64,000 nt of DNA from the NCBI RefSeq assembly GCF_004421005.1, contig NZ_CP038026.1, forward strand, positions 3,906,001-3,970,000. The letters run 5' to 3'. Below, piece after piece: positions 25,499 to 35,347 of this stretch; the first letter of the stretch is position 1; each line of letters begins with the position of its first letter. This DNA is from Pseudoduganella plicata (GTDB lineage: Bacteria > Pseudomonadota > Gammaproteobacteria > Burkholderiales > Burkholderiaceae_D). The notes under the pieces were generated by a model. That model was not told the origin of the DNA. It made no database searches and saw nothing but the letters and a program-made list of their open reading frames with translations. A program made the position numbers and the translations under genes.

Positions 25499-27373
25499 AT
25501 GTCCCGTCGCGCCTTCTGCCGTACCGCCATCGCTTCCGCTGTTTTGTTGCTGTCCGCCTGTGGCGGCGGTGGCGGCAATGTCGACCTGTCGCCCGTTTCC
25601 GCCGCGCCGCCGGCACCCGTCGATCCGGGCTTCGTGGAAAACGTGCCGTTTCCCGCGGTGGCAGCGTTTGTCGACAACGCGGCGTCGAACCAGCAGACCA
25701 ACGTGACGATGGACGTCAACGCCGGCGTGCGCACGCTGGCGGGCTTTCGCGAGCTGTGGCAGCCCGTTGTCGAGAAGATCGACGTCAGCACGTGGAGCGG
25801 CCTGCCCGGCCAGGGCACGGTGCTCAACGAAGCAATCCACCGCCAGAACATCCAGTACGTGGTCGACGCCACGACGCGGCGCACCGCCGCGCAGGCCACG
25901 GCCGCCTACATGGACGACCGCCAGAACCAGGCCTACAGCATTGTCGACGGCCTGGGTCCGCTGACGGCCGCATGGCGCGCCGGCTCGAAAGCCACGACCA
26001 CCATCACCGGCGTGCCGGCCGACGCAACGTCCGTCAAATATGACGACGGCGGCAACGGCGCCGGCGACGCGGCCGATCCAGAATTCGGCAGCGTCGTGAA
26101 GATGATCAACGCGATGCGCAATAACGGCTCGACGGAACCCTCCAAGCGTTACTACAAATACCCTCGGCCTTACCGCTGGTCGACCGACGTCAAGGTCGCG
26201 CCCGCGCTGGAGCCGGCCAAGAGCCCGACGCCGCCGACGGATGGCGGCTTCCCCAGCGGCCACTCCAACGCGGGCTTCATGAACGTGCTGTCGATGGCGT
26301 ATGTGATGCCGGAGCGCTTCCAGGAGCTGATCACGCGCGGCACGGAACTGGCCGAGAACCGCATCCTGTCCGGCATGCATTCGCCGCTGGACGTGATGGG
26401 CGGGCGCATCCTGGCGCAGGCCATCTTTGCCGGCAATATCAACGACCCGGCCAACGCGGCGCTGAAGCAGCAGGCGTATAACGATGCTCGCAAGTACATC
26501 ATGGCGCAGACGAAGACGGATGCGAACACGCTGAACGCCTATGCGCATGCCGGCACGGCGGCGAACGACCGCTACGCCGACCGCGCCGCCAACAAGGCGA
26601 ATTACCTGCGCCGCATGACGTATGGCTTCCCGCAGATCAAGGCGGGCAATGTGCCGGCCAGCGTGCCGAAGGGCGCCGAGGCGATTCTGGAAACGCGGCT
26701 GCCGTACCTGGATGCGATGCAGCGCCGCGCCGTCCTGCGCAGCACGGCGCTGCCGTCCGGCTATCCGGTCATGGACGATCCGGAAGGGTGGGGCCGCCTG
26801 AACCTGTTTGCCGCGGCCGACGGCTACGGCGCCTTCACGGGCAACGTCGTCGTCACGATGGACGCGGCGCGCGGCGGCTTCTACGCGATGGACGCGTGGC
26901 GCAACGACATCGCCGGCGGCGGCAAGCTGACCTTGAAAGGCAGCGGCAAGCTGGCGCTGTACGGCAACAACAGCTGGATGGGCGGCACGCAGATCGACGG
27001 CGGCACGCTGGAAGCGGCATCGCCGGGCGCGCTGGGCGCGGGCGACGTGTACGTGGGCGGCGGAATGCTGTCGAGCGTGACGAAGGGGCGCCTCGTCATC
27101 GGCGGCAATTACACGCAGCTGAACGGCGGCACGACGGAGATCACGATGAACGAATCGGGCGCGGGCGTCGTCGAAGTGAAGGGTACGGCCACAATCGTTG
27201 GCGGCACCCTGCGCCTGAAATTCGGCAACGGCTTCAAGCCGGCGGCGGGCAGCAGCTATGCCGTGCTGACGGCCGGGGCGCGCCGAGGGGTGTACGGCAG
27301 CATCGTCGTCGACGGCTACAAGGCCACGCCGGAGTACGGCGCGACGGGCCTGACGATCCGCATCGACGGCTGA
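25499..27373 (+). CDS. PAP2-family acid phosphatase lipoprotein with autotransporter-type repeats
   Basis: A 624-residue exported protein. The N-terminus is a lipoprotein signal (VLLLSACGG, C21). The class A acid phosphatase triad is clear: YYKYPRPYRW (~residue 220), PSGHSNAGF (~250) and RILSGMHSPLDVMGGR (~294). After ~480 residues the sequence changes to glycine-rich beta-strand repeats (GKLTLKGSGKLALYGNNSW, GGTQIDGGTLEAASPGALG) that match the passenger-associated repeat of autotransporters, but there is no C-terminal barrel. It is probably a surface or periplasmic phosphomonoesterase. It ends ~45 bp upstream of the ankyrin gene. Confidence 0.88.
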   Translation: MSRRAFCRTAIASAVLLLSACGGGGGNVDLSPVSAAPPAPVDPGFVENVPFPAVAAFVDNAASNQQTNVTMDVNAGVRTLAGFRELWQPVVEKIDVSTWSGLPGQGTVLNEAIHRQNIQYVVDATTRRTAAQATAAYMDDRQNQAYSIVDGLGPLTAAWRAGSKATTTITGVPADATSVKYDDGGNGAGDAADPEFGSVVKMINAMRNNGSTEPSKRYYKYPRPYRWSTDVKVAPALEPAKSPTPPTDGGFPSGHSNAGFMNVLSMAYVMPERFQELITRGTELAENRILSGMHSPLDVMGGRILAQAIFAGNINDPANAALKQQAYNDARKYIMAQTKTDANTLNAYAHAGTAANDRYADRAANKANYLRRMTYGFPQIKAGNVPASVPKGAEAILETRLPYLDAMQRRAVLRSTALPSGYPVMDDPEGWGRLNLFAAADGYGAFTGNVVVTMDAARGGFYAMDAWRNDIAGGGKLTLKGSGKLALYGNNSWMGGTQIDGGTLEAASPGALGAGDVYVGGGMLSSVTKGRLVIGGNYTQLNGGTTEITMNESGAGVVEVKGTATIVGGTLRLKFGNGFKPAAGSSYAVLTAGARRGVYGSIVVDGYKATPEYGATGLTIRIDG

Positions 27374-27416
27374 TTGCGGTTATGCTGTGCGCACCAGATA
27401 CCCACGGGAGCACAGC

Positions 27417-27944
27417 ATGACGCAACAAGGCAACAACGGGACGCCAGCGCGTCCAGAACTGGACGACGATACCCTGGCGTTCGCGCGCCGCGTTTTCCAG
27501 TTTGCCCGCGCCGGCGAAACGGCCGAACTGGCAACCCTGTTCGCACAGGGCCTGCCGCGCAACCTGCGCAACGAACGGGGCGACAGCCTCCTGATGCTGG
27601 CCAGTTACAACGGCCATGCGGACACGACGCGGCTGCTGCTGGAGCAGGGCGCCGATCCGGAACTGCAGAACGACGCCGGCCAGACGCCGCTGATGGGCGC
27701 GGCGTTCAAGGGCGATCTCGCCATCGCCACCCTGCTGCTCGATCACGGCGCGCAGGTCGACGCGGCAGGCCCGGACGGCAAGACGGCGCTGATGTTTGCC
27801 GCGATGTTCAACCGGGTCGAGATCCTCCAGCTGCTGCTGGCGCGCGGCGCCGATCCGGCGGGCACCGATGCCAACGGGTTGACCGCGGCGCAGGCCGCGC
27901 AGAAGATGGGCGCTGCCGATACCTACGCGCTGCTGGCGCAATAA
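27417..27944 (+). CDS. Ankyrin-repeat protein
   Basis: A 175-residue protein with about four ankyrin repeats (from ~residue 50): NERGDSLLMLASYNGHADTT, NDAGQTPLMGAAFKGDLAIA, GPDGKTALMFAAMFNRVEIL and a final shorter DANGLTAAQAAQKMG. A helical N-terminal cap (ELDDDTLAFARRVFQFAR) precedes them. It has no signal peptide, so it is cytoplasmic. In bacteria such proteins often partner catalase or other defence enzymes, but nothing here shows the partner. ATG 27417 follows GGGAG. Confidence 0.88.
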   Translation: MTQQGNNGTPARPELDDDTLAFARRVFQFARAGETAELATLFAQGLPRNLRNERGDSLLMLASYNGHADTTRLLLEQGADPELQNDAGQTPLMGAAFKGDLAIATLLLDHGAQVDAAGPDGKTALMFAAMFNRVEILQLLLARGADPAGTDANGLTAAQAAQKMGAADTYALLAQ

Positions 27945-27963
27945 CACAAGGCGGTGAGTCCGC

Positions 27964-28728
27964 TCACGTGCCGTGCTTGCTGAGCGCGAACGCGCACAGG
28001 AAGCCGGCCACGGTAATCAGCCCGGCAAAATCGTGCGCCTCCGCGAACGCCTCGGGAATCATCGTGTCGACCAGCATGGCGAGAATCGCGCCGGCCGCCA
28101 CGGCCGTCGTCGCCGCAATGACGCCTTCGGGCAGCCCGCTGAACAGCGTGAAGCCCGCCAGCGCCGCGAGGCCCGAAGCCGCCGTGATACCGGCCCAGAT
28201 CCCGAAGATGTACAGCGCCGAACGGCCCGCCTTTTTCATCCCGGCAGCGCTCGACAACCCCTCGGGAATATTCGACAGGAAGATCGCCGCCACCGTGACC
28301 CCGCTGACGGCGCCGCCCTTCAGCATCGACAGCCCGATGACGATCGATTCCGGGATCCCGTCCAGCAGCGCGCCCACGGCAATGGCGGTGCCGCTGCTGG
28401 CGTCGTCCTGCTGTTTCGGCTGGCGCTCGTCCGAGCGCTTGCGGTGCTTCGCGCCGTAATACGTCAGGATGCGGTTGGCCAGCGTGTACACCAGCGCGCC
28501 GCCGAGAAACCCCGTCGCGGTGGAATTGAAGCCGCCCTGGGCAAAGGCTTCGTCCATCAGTTCAAACGACAGCGCCGAGATCAGCACGCCGCTGCCGAAC
28601 GCCATGATGGCGGCAATGACGCGCTGCGGCACGTTGACCCAGTAACCCACGGCGGCGCCGAGCAGCAGCGCGCCGCCGGCGACCAGTCCCCAGAAACCTG
28701 CCTGTAACCATGGTGCGATGTCTGTCAT
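27964..28728 (-). CDS. ZIP-family metal transporter
   Basis: A 254-residue inner-membrane carrier with about eight helices. The metal-path motifs are DGIPESIVIG (TM4-like) and SNIPEGLSSAAG (TM5-like). A polar/charged loop (KHRKRSDERQPKQQDD) precedes them in place of the usual His-rich loop. It would import Zn2+ or other divalent metals. It is convergent with the ankyrin gene (19-bp gap) and monocistronic. Confidence 0.9.
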   Translation of the reverse strand: MTDIAPWLQAGFWGLVAGGALLLGAAVGYWVNVPQRVIAAIMAFGSGVLISALSFELMDEAFAQGGFNSTATGFLGGALVYTLANRILTYYGAKHRKRSDERQPKQQDDASSGTAIAVGALLDGIPESIVIGLSMLKGGAVSGVTVAAIFLSNIPEGLSSAAGMKKAGRSALYIFGIWAGITAASGLAALAGFTLFSGLPEGVIAATTAVAAGAILAMLVDTMIPEAFAEAHDFAGLITVAGFLCAFALSKHGT

Positions 28729-28792
28729 GCCGCTTCCTGTTCGGTCAATGATTCAGTGTAAGCCGGGCAGTGCGCGCATGGCGCGCGGCGCG

Positions 28793-29770
28793 TCATGCGC
28801 GACGTGCCGCTTCGGCGCGGTGGCGCATCAGCCCGAGAATGGACCGGTGAAAGTCCTGCAGCACCATGCGGCCCCACAGGTCGCCATACAGCTTCAGCTG
28901 CGATTTGTTGAGGAAACGCGTCGTCAATGTCAGGTCGGTGCCGCCGCCCGCCGCCGGTGCCAGGTCGTAGCCGCCATCGAGCACGGTGAAGTATTCGCCG
29001 CCCATTTCCACGTGCTGGTCCAGCGCGTCGCGCGGAATGCCGCCGGGCGGGATGTGGAAGCGGTAGTGCATTGCCGTCGGCCGCTGCCAGTGTGTGATCA
29101 CTTCTTCGAAGCGCACGTTCTTCTCCCAGCGCGACACGCGCACGGCGCCGACGCCTGTGCCCTGCATGTCCGCCTCGATCGGTTTCGGCAGGCCGATCGC
29201 GTGAACGAACGCGAAACCCAGTTCATCCGGGGCGATGCGCCGGACGTCGGCCAGTTGATCGAACACGGCTTCCGGCGGCGCATCGATATGGATCGTCGTC
29301 GTCACCGTCTGCTCGCTTTGCGACGGCGGCAGCGCCGCTTCCACGGGCCCCAACAAGAGCGGCAGCAGCACGAAGGCGGACACCGTTCCCTTGCTGTCCA
29401 GTGTACGGCGATGCAGCCAGCCGGCCAGCACGCCGCCGAGGACTGCCGCGACCATGAACACAGGCAGTACCAGCACGATGCAGATCAGGCCTTCGAGCAG
29501 CGTGACGAACATCGTCAACAGGAACAGCAGCATCGCTTTCGCTGCCACACGGGCGTCGTGCCGGGGTGACGTGCGCTCGCCCCGTGCGGCCATGAACACG
29601 GCCAATGCACCGAGCGAGAAGGGAGTCACGACGAGGAACGCTGTCGAGACAATGTCGAGCAACCCGAAAGGCCTGTACGGCATGCCGACGCGCACGAACA
29701 GGCCATATGCCACGCCAATCGCGAGAGGCCACACGACGCGGGCGGTGCGGGAGTAAGAGGGCTGCGTCAT
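28793..29770 (-). CDS. Membrane-anchored SRPBCC-family protein
   Basis: A 325-residue protein in two halves. The first ~165 residues have four hydrophobic segments (VVWPLAIGVAYGLFV, LLDIVSTAFLVVTPFSLGAL, MLLFLLTMFVTLLEGLICIV, VFMVAAVLGGVLAGWL). Residues ~180-320 are a START/polyketide-cyclase-like ligand-binding domain (TTTIHIDAPPEAVFDQLADV ... GGGTDLTLTTRFLNKS). The ligand is unknown. I chose ATG 29770 because an upstream start would read through the divergent TetR promoter. The divergent TetR gene starts 94 bp away and may control it. Confidence 0.8.
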   Translation of the reverse strand: MTQPSYSRTARVVWPLAIGVAYGLFVRVGMPYRPFGLLDIVSTAFLVVTPFSLGALAVFMAARGERTSPRHDARVAAKAMLLFLLTMFVTLLEGLICIVLVLPVFMVAAVLGGVLAGWLHRRTLDSKGTVSAFVLLPLLLGPVEAALPPSQSEQTVTTTIHIDAPPEAVFDQLADVRRIAPDELGFAFVHAIGLPKPIEADMQGTGVGAVRVSRWEKNVRFEEVITHWQRPTAMHYRFHIPPGGIPRDALDQHVEMGGEYFTVLDGGYDLAPAAGGGTDLTLTTRFLNKSQLKLYGDLWGRMVLQDFHRSILGLMRHRAEAARRA

Positions 29771-29864
29771 TGCTGAAAGTGTCGATATCGGAAGCAGTAT
29801 TGTCGCACCGAACTCATCAGCAAAAGCGTTTGCTTTTTCGCACGCCTGTGCTAAAGTAAATCGC

Positions 29865-30479
29865 ATGAACACTTCCGCCAAAAGCGAGGCCACCTACGCC
29901 CTGATCATTGACGCCGCCATGGACATGGCGGCAGCGGAAGGCATCGGCAAACTGTCGCTGGGCGAGCTGGCCAAGCGCACAGGCATCAGCAAGAGCGGCG
30001 TGTTCTCCCGCGTGGGGTCACTGGAAAGCCTGCAGGGTGCCGTGCTGGACGAGTACGACCGCCGCTTCGCACAGGAAGTCTTCCTGCCATCGCTGCAGCA
30101 TCCCGTCGGCCTGCCGCGCCTGCAGCAGCAGGTGGCGCTGTGGCTGAAGAAGGTGACGGACGAAGGCACGCGCAACGCCTGCCTGTACACGGCGGGTGCG
30201 TTCGAGTTCGACGATCTGGAAGGCCCGCTGCGCGACCGCGTCGAAGAGGGCGTGGCGCGCTGGCGCGCATCGATGCGCAGGACGGTGCTGCAGGCGATGG
30301 AGGCAGGGCACCTGCGGCCCGATACGGATCCCGAACAGCTGGTGTTCGAGATCTACAGCCTGATCATCGGCGTGATGCACGACGTGCGCTTCCTGCGCGA
30401 GATGGCGGCACCGAAGCGCATGCAGCGGGCGTTCGCCCGCCTGATTTCGACGTACAAGAGTTTCAACGACCTGGAATAA
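29865..30479 (+). CDS. TetR/AcrR-family transcriptional regulator
   Basis: A 204-residue repressor type. The N-terminal helix-turn-helix is IIDAAMDMAAAEGIGKLSLG, then ELAKRTGISKSGVFSRVGS. The C-terminal helices (~80-195) resemble the TetR C-terminal ligand-binding family found with hydrolase and transporter genes. It is divergent from the SRPBCC gene and probably controls that gene and itself. A terminator follows at once. Confidence 0.92.
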   Translation: MNTSAKSEATYALIIDAAMDMAAAEGIGKLSLGELAKRTGISKSGVFSRVGSLESLQGAVLDEYDRRFAQEVFLPSLQHPVGLPRLQQQVALWLKKVTDEGTRNACLYTAGAFEFDDLEGPLRDRVEEGVARWRASMRRTVLQAMEAGHLRPDTDPEQLVFEIYSLIIGVMHDVRFLREMAAPKRMQRAFARLISTYKSFNDLE

Positions 30480-30485
30480 CGTGGC

Positions 30486-30510
30486 GCGCCGGCCAGCCGG
30501 CGCTTTTCTT
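30486..30510 (+). terminator. Rho-independent terminator of the TetR gene
   Basis: GCGCCGG-CCAG-CCGGCGC followed by TTTTCTT, 6 bp after the stop codon. Confidence 0.8.
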
Positions 30511-30549
30511 CGCAATGATTTCGCACAGTCGTGCGAAATGGAGGCTGAC

Positions 30550-30654
30550 ATGTATCTGCTGCTGGCAATACCCGTGATTTATCTGCTGCTTCACTTCAGC
30601 GTGGCGGACGTGCTGCGCGCCATACCCGACCGGAACGAGGATTTCGGCTTTTAA
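30550..30654 (+). CDS. Small single-span membrane protein (34 residues)
   Basis: A short frame reading MYLLLAIPVIYLLLHFSVAD and then VLRAIPDRNEDFGF. It has one hydrophobic helix (1-18) and a charged cytoplasmic or periplasmic tail, preceded by GGAGGC ending 7 bp before the ATG. It lies between the TetR terminator and the isomerase gene, which starts 17 bp after its stop, so it may be the first gene of that transcript. A ribosome site, a clean transmembrane profile and tight spacing support coding. No family is recognised. Confidence 0.6.
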   Translation: MYLLLAIPVIYLLLHFSVADVLRAIPDRNEDFGF

Positions 30655-30671
30655 CCTGAGAGGAGACCATC

Positions 30672-31301
30672 ATGGACCACCAAAACAGCCCGATCGATTT
30701 CTACTTCGACCCTTGCTCGCCATACGCCTACTTTGCCGCGACCGGCATCGAAGCGCTGGCCGCACGCCATGGCCGCACCGTGCGCTGGCGCCCCGTCTCG
30801 CTGCTGGCGCTGTTCAAGGCCAGCGGCACGACACCGGCACCGATGGTGCCGTTGCGCGGCCCGTACGTCATCCACGACGTGGCGCGCACGGCGCAGCTGC
30901 ATGGCATCCCTTATCGCAAGCCGGTCAACTTCCCGCAACTGCTGCTGGCGGCACCGCGCGCCATGCTGTGGATCGAGGATGCCTATGGCGCGGCGCAGAC
31001 CGCCACGTTTGCCAAACGGTGTTTCAGCGCCTACTTCGTCGAAGGCGTGGATCTGGCACAGGACGAAGAAGTCGTGCGGCTCGCGCAGGAGCAGGGCGTC
31101 GATGGCGCGCGTCTGCGCATAGCGCTGCAGGGCACGGCCATCAAGGAGGCGTTGAAAACGGCAGGGGAGGAGGCGATCGCGCGCGGCGTGTTCGGGGTGC
31201 CGTTCATGATCGTGGATGATGAACCGTTCTGGGGCTTCGACCGGTTCGACCAGCTGGAGCGCTGGCTCGAAAAGGCGGCGGCCACGCAGGCCGCCGCCTG
31301 A
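30672..31301 (+). CDS. 2-hydroxychromene-2-carboxylate isomerase family (DsbA-like) protein
   Basis: A 209-residue kappa-class GST/DsbA-fold protein. DFYFDPCSPYAYFAA holds the SPYAY active-site serine, and the C-terminal GVFGVPFMIVDDEPFWGFDR is the family's substrate/glutathione signature. Family members isomerise hydroxychromene carboxylate in naphthalene breakdown or act on other glutathione-linked substrates. No aromatic degradation genes surround it, so the physiological role is open. It has a GAGAGGAG ribosome site and ends 9 bp before the convergent uvrA stop. Confidence 0.92.
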   Translation: MDHQNSPIDFYFDPCSPYAYFAATGIEALAARHGRTVRWRPVSLLALFKASGTTPAPMVPLRGPYVIHDVARTAQLHGIPYRKPVNFPQLLLAAPRAMLWIEDAYGAAQTATFAKRCFSAYFVEGVDLAQDEEVVRLAQEQGVDGARLRIALQGTAIKEALKTAGEEAIARGVFGVPFMIVDDEPFWGFDRFDQLERWLEKAAATQAAA

Positions 31302-31310
31302 TCGCGGGGA

Positions 31311-34178
31311 TTACTTCTTCTTCGTCGCCGGCGCGGCCAGCAGCGGCACCAGGTACTTGCCGGTGACGCTGTCCGGATTGGCCGCCACTTCTTCCGGCGT
31401 CCCGGTGGCGATGATCTTGCCGCCGCCGGCGCCGCCTTCCGGACCCAGGTCGACAAGCCAGTCCGCCGTCTTGATGACGTCCAGATTGTGCTCGATGATG
31501 ACGAGCGTATTGCCCTGGTCGCGCAGGCGGTGGATCACTTTCAGCAGCAGGTCGATATCGTGGAAGTGCAGGCCGGTGGTCGGCTCATCCAGGATATACA
31601 GCGTGCGGCCCGTGTCGCGCTTGGACAGCTCCAGCGACAGCTTGACGCGCTGCGCCTCGCCGCCGGACAAGGTCGTCGCGCTCTGCCCCAGCTTGATGTA
31701 GCCGAGGCCCACGTCCAGCAAGGTGTGCAGCTTGCGCGCGATCGTCGGCACGGGCTTGAAGAATTCGTGCGCATCCTCGACCGTCATGTTCAGCACATCG
31801 GTGATGCTCTTGCCCTTGTAGTGCACTTCCAGCGTTTCGCGGTTGTAGCGCTTGCCGTGGCAGACGTCGCACGGCACGTACACGTCCGGCAGGAAGTGCA
31901 TCTCGACCTTCAGCACGCCATCGCCCTGGCACGCTTCGCAGCGGCCGCCCTTCACGTTGAACGAGAACCGCCCGGCGCTGTAACCGCGCTCTTTTGCCGT
32001 CGGCACCGTCGAGAACAGGTCGCGGATCGGCGTGAACACGCCCGTGTACGTCGCCGGGTTCGAGCGCGGCGTACGGCCGATCGGCGCCTGGTCGACGGCG
32101 ATCACCTTGTCGAAGTGTTCCAGGCCGCTGATCGAGTCGTGCGGCGCCGGTTCCATCTGCGAACCGTACAGGTGGCGGGACAGGGCCGGGTACAGCGTGT
32201 CGTTCACGAGCGTCGATTTGCCGGAACCGGAGACGCCCGTCACGCACGTCAGCAGGCCGACGGGCACCGTCAAGGTCTGGTTCTTCAGGTTGTTGCCGGT
32301 CGCGCCCGTGATGACGAGCTGGCGGTTCGGATCGGCCGCGTGGCGCTTCTTCGGCACCTCGATCTTCAGCGAGCCGTTCAGGTACTGGGCCGTCAGCGAT
32401 TCCTTGTTCTTCAGGATCTCCTTCAGCGAGCCGGCCGCGATGACGTCGCCGCCATGCACGCCCGCGCCTTTGCCCATGTCGACGATGTAGTCGGCCGTGC
32501 GGATCGCGTCCTCGTCGTGCTCCACCACCAGCACGCTGTTGCCGATGTCGCGCAGGTGCTTCAGCGTTTCAATCAGGCGGTCGTTGTCGCGCTGGTGCAG
32601 GCCGATCGACGGCTCGTCCAGCACGTACATCACGCCCGTCAGGCCGGAACCGATCTGCGAGGCCAGGCGAATACGCTGCGCTTCGCCGCCGGACAGCGTG
32701 TCGGCCGAGCGGTCCAGCGACAGGTAATCGAGGCCCACGTTATTCAGGAACGTCAGCCGCGACACGATCTCCTTGACGATACGGTCGGCGATGTCGCGCT
32801 TGGCGCCCTTCAGTTTCAGCTGCTCGAAGAACGACAGCGTTTCGCGCAGCGGCTTCTCGGCGATCTCGTAGATCGCCTTCTCCTGCTTGCCGGTGCCGAC
32901 TTTTACATGACGCGCTTCCACGCGCAGGCGCGCGCCGGTACACGTCGGGCACTTCTTCTCGTTGATGAATTTTGCCAGCTCTTCCTTGACCGCCATCGAA
33001 TCCGTCTCGCGGTAGCGCCGCGACAGGTTGTTGACGACGCCTTCGAACGTGTGCTCCTTGACGATCGTGCGGCCACGCTCGTTCACGTACGTAAACGGCA
33101 CGGTATTCTTGCCCGAGCCATGCAGCACGACGTTCTGCGCCGCGGCCGGCAGCTTTTCAAACGGCATATCCAGGTCGAACTCGTAATGGTCCGCGAGGCT
33201 GGACAGCATCTGATAATAAAACTGGTTGCGGCGATCCCAGCCCTTCACGGCGCCGGACGCCAGCGACAGGTTCGGGAACGCGACGATCCGCTTCGGATCG
33301 AAGAACTCGATATGGCCCAGGCCATCGCATTCGGGGCACGCGCCCATCGGGTTATTGAAAGAGAACAGGCGCGGCTCGAGTTCCTGCAGCGAGTAGCCGC
33401 AGGAGGTACAAGCGAACTTGTTCGAGAACACGTGCTCCACGCCGGTATCCATTTCATACGCCACCGCGCGGCCTTCGGCCAGGCGCAGCGCGGTCTCGAA
33501 GCTCTCGGCCAGGCGCTGCTTCAGTTCCGCATTGACCTTGATGCGGTCGATGACGACGTCGATGGTGTGCTTCTCCGTCTTCTTCAGCTTCGGCAGGTCT
33601 TCGACTTCATAGATCTTCGCGTCATGCGTGCCGCTCTGGACGCGGAAGCGCACGAAGCCCTGCGCCTGCATGGCTTCAAACAGGTCGACGTGCTCGCCCT
33701 TGCGGTTGGCCACGACCGGCGCCATGATCATCAGCTTCGTCCCTTCCGGCATGGCCAGCACGGCATCGACCATCTGCGACACCGATTGCGCCGACAGCGC
33801 GTGGTCGGGGTGGTTGATGCAGTACGGCGTGCCCACGCGGGCATACAGCAGACGCAGGTAGTCGTGGATCTCCGTGACCGTACCGACGGTCGAACGGGGA
33901 TTGTGCGACGTGGCCTTCTGCTCGATCGAGATAGCGGGCGACAGGCCTTCGATCAGGTCGACGTCCGGCTTCTCCATCAGCTGCAGGAACTGGCGCGCAT
34001 AGGCTGACAGCGACTCGACATAGCGGCGCTGGCCTTCGGCATACAGCGTGTCGAACGCGAGCGACGACTTGCCCGAGCCGGACAGGCCGGTGATGACGAT
34101 CAGCTTGTTACGGGGCAGATCGAGGTTGATGTTCTTCAGATTGTGCGTACGGGCGCCGCGGATGCGGATTTCTTCCAT
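31311..34178 (-). CDS. uvrA: Excinuclease ABC subunit A
   Basis: A 955-residue UvrA with two ABC ATPase modules. Walker A motifs are [14 protein letters not shown] and [14 protein letters not shown]; signature motifs are [12 protein letters not shown] and [12 protein letters not shown]. Zinc-finger cysteines are in CTSCGYSL...CPECDGLG and CEACQGDG...CDVC. It is the damage-recognition ATPase of nucleotide excision repair, working with UvrB. The start at [16 protein letters not shown] is the conserved one; the upstream in-frame extension is not conserved-looking. It is divergent from ssb, with a LexA box in the shared intergenic region. Confidence 0.98.
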   Translation of the reverse strand: MEEIRIRGARTHNLKNINLDLPRNKLIVITGLSGSGKSSLAFDTLYAEGQRRYVESLSAYARQFLQLMEKPDVDLIEGLSPAISIEQKATSHNPRSTVGTVTEIHDYLRLLYARVGTPYCINHPDHALSAQSVSQMVDAVLAMPEGTKLMIMAPVVANRKGEHVDLFEAMQAQGFVRFRVQSGTHDAKIYEVEDLPKLKKTEKHTIDVVIDRIKVNAELKQRLAESFETALRLAEGRAVAYEMDTGVEHVFSNKFACTSCGYSLQELEPRLFSFNNPMGACPECDGLGHIEFFDPKRIVAFPNLSLASGAVKGWDRRNQFYYQMLSSLADHYEFDLDMPFEKLPAAAQNVVLHGSGKNTVPFTYVNERGRTIVKEHTFEGVVNNLSRRYRETDSMAVKEELAKFINEKKCPTCTGARLRVEARHVKVGTGKQEKAIYEIAEKPLRETLSFFEQLKLKGAKRDIADRIVKEIVSRLTFLNNVGLDYLSLDRSADTLSGGEAQRIRLASQIGSGLTGVMYVLDEPSIGLHQRDNDRLIETLKHLRDIGNSVLVVEHDEDAIRTADYIVDMGKGAGVHGGDVIAAGSLKEILKNKESLTAQYLNGSLKIEVPKKRHAADPNRQLVITGATGNNLKNQTLTVPVGLLTCVTGVSGSGKSTLVNDTLYPALSRHLYGSQMEPAPHDSISGLEHFDKVIAVDQAPIGRTPRSNPATYTGVFTPIRDLFSTVPTAKERGYSAGRFSFNVKGGRCEACQGDGVLKVEMHFLPDVYVPCDVCHGKRYNRETLEVHYKGKSITDVLNMTVEDAHEFFKPVPTIARKLHTLLDVGLGYIKLGQSATTLSGGEAQRVKLSLELSKRDTGRTLYILDEPTTGLHFHDIDLLLKVIHRLRDQGNTLVIIEHNLDVIKTADWLVDLGPEGGAGGGKIIATGTPEEVAANPDSVTGKYLVPLLAAPATKKK

Positions 34179-34634
34179 GTATGTGTGCCTTGAGTGTGCC
34201 TTGATGGTCCATGACGACGGTGGGCCAGAACGGATGAATCTGCATTGCTGCTGCAAATCCGGTCAACCCGCAACTATAACGACGTTCGGAAAATGCTGCT
34301 GTGGGGACGCTTGAAACGTGAATCCGGTGTTCCGGCAGGGGATGCTCGCTGCGCCGGCAATGATGCAATACAGCTGGGTGCAGGCTGAGCGCAGCGGCGA
34401 TGTCCACCCCAGTTGCTGCCGAACACCGGAAATTCAAGAGCCTTGTCGCATGCCAGCCATCTTTGATGCGGATCAGCCCAAACGCAACCGAACACTGTAT
34501 ATAATACCAGTATTCACAAGTGCTTGCTCGGGCACCCGGTCGGCTTGCGGAAAAAAAGCGCTCCGGCGCACATCAAGCCCCTGTCGCCCTGTCATATAAT
34601 CGTTCTTTAGCAAAATTTCACGCAGGAGTTTCAC
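34179..34634. other. uvrA-ssb divergent intergenic region
   Basis: 456 bp without a gene. It contains the LexA box (34493-34512) and a TATAAT at 34595-34600 that is probably the ssb -10. The remainder shows nothing recognisable. Confidence 0.5.
34493..34512. promoter_or_regulatory. LexA (SOS) box between uvrA and ssb
   Basis: CACTGTATATAATACCAGTA is close to the TACTGTATATATATACAGTA SOS box (CTGT-N8-CCAG). It lies 315 bp upstream of uvrA and 123 bp upstream of ssb. The shared uvrA-ssb SOS control region is known from E. coli. Confidence 0.72.
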
Positions 34635-35153
34635 ATGGCATCTGTCAATAAAGTCATCATCGTCGGCAACCTGGGCCGCGACCCGGAGATCCGCTACATG
34701 CCGAGCGGCGATGCCATCGCCAATATTGCCGTTGCCACGTCGTTCCGCAGCAAGGACAAGAACACGGGCGAGCAGAAGGAAGTGACGGAATGGCACCGCA
34801 TCTCGTTCTTCGGCCGCCTGGCCGAGATCGTCGGCCAGTACCTCAAGAAGGGCTCGTCCGTCTACGTCGAAGGCCGCCTGCAGACGCGCAAGTACACCGA
34901 CAAGGACGGCGTTGAGAAGTACGCAACCGACATTATCGCGCAGGAAATGCAGATGCTGGGCGGCCGCCAGGGCATGGGCGGCGAAGGCGGCATGGGCATG
35001 GGTGGCGGCGACGAGATGGGCATGGGCGGTGGCGGCTACGACGCACCTCCTAGCCGTCCGGCGCCACGTCCGCAGCAGTCGGCCCCGGCACCACGCCCGG
35101 CACCGAAGCCGGCGCCGAACTTCTCGGATATGGATGACGATATTCCGTTCTGA
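34635..35153 (+). CDS. ssb: Single-stranded DNA-binding protein
   Basis: A 172-residue SSB. The OB fold spans ~1-110 ([20 protein letters not shown] ... [20 protein letters not shown]). A Gly/Met-rich then Pro/Ala-rich linker (~112-160) leads to the acidic tip DMDDDIPF, which recruits replication and repair partners. It binds ssDNA as a tetramer. Transcription may be SOS-inducible through the box shared with uvrA. A strong terminator follows. Confidence 0.98.
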   Translation: MASVNKVIIVGNLGRDPEIRYMPSGDAIANIAVATSFRSKDKNTGEQKEVTEWHRISFFGRLAEIVGQYLKKGSSVYVEGRLQTRKYTDKDGVEKYATDIIAQEMQMLGGRQGMGGEGGMGMGGGDEMGMGGGGYDAPPSRPAPRPQQSAPAPRPAPKPAPNFSDMDDDIPF

Positions 35154-35178
35154 TCCTGGTCAGTAGGTTTCGTAAGCG

Positions 35179-35214
35179 ACGCCATGCAGGTCCCAGACTT
35201 GCATGGCGTTTTTT
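35179..35214 (+). terminator. Rho-independent terminator of ssb
   Basis: ACGCCATGCA and TGCATGGCGT form the stem (10 bp, 11-base loop), followed by TTTTT, 25 bp after the stop. Confidence 0.88.
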
Positions 35215-35347
35215 CGTTTGCAGCGTTCGATGACAGGCAGGATGATCGGGCAGCCCGTTGCTCGAATTGACAACAAGTGCCGATAGCGGGGTGTTGTGCG
35301 GCCATCGCTGTACGCAGGGAAGAGGAGCGCCGCGCCCCCCTGCTTGT

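Noticed and set aside
31488..34007. 839-codon open frame antisense to uvrA
   Set aside because: It mirrors the codon positions of uvrA, is rich in Arg/His/Gln/Val in the manner of high-GC antisense frames, and has no ribosome site or domain.
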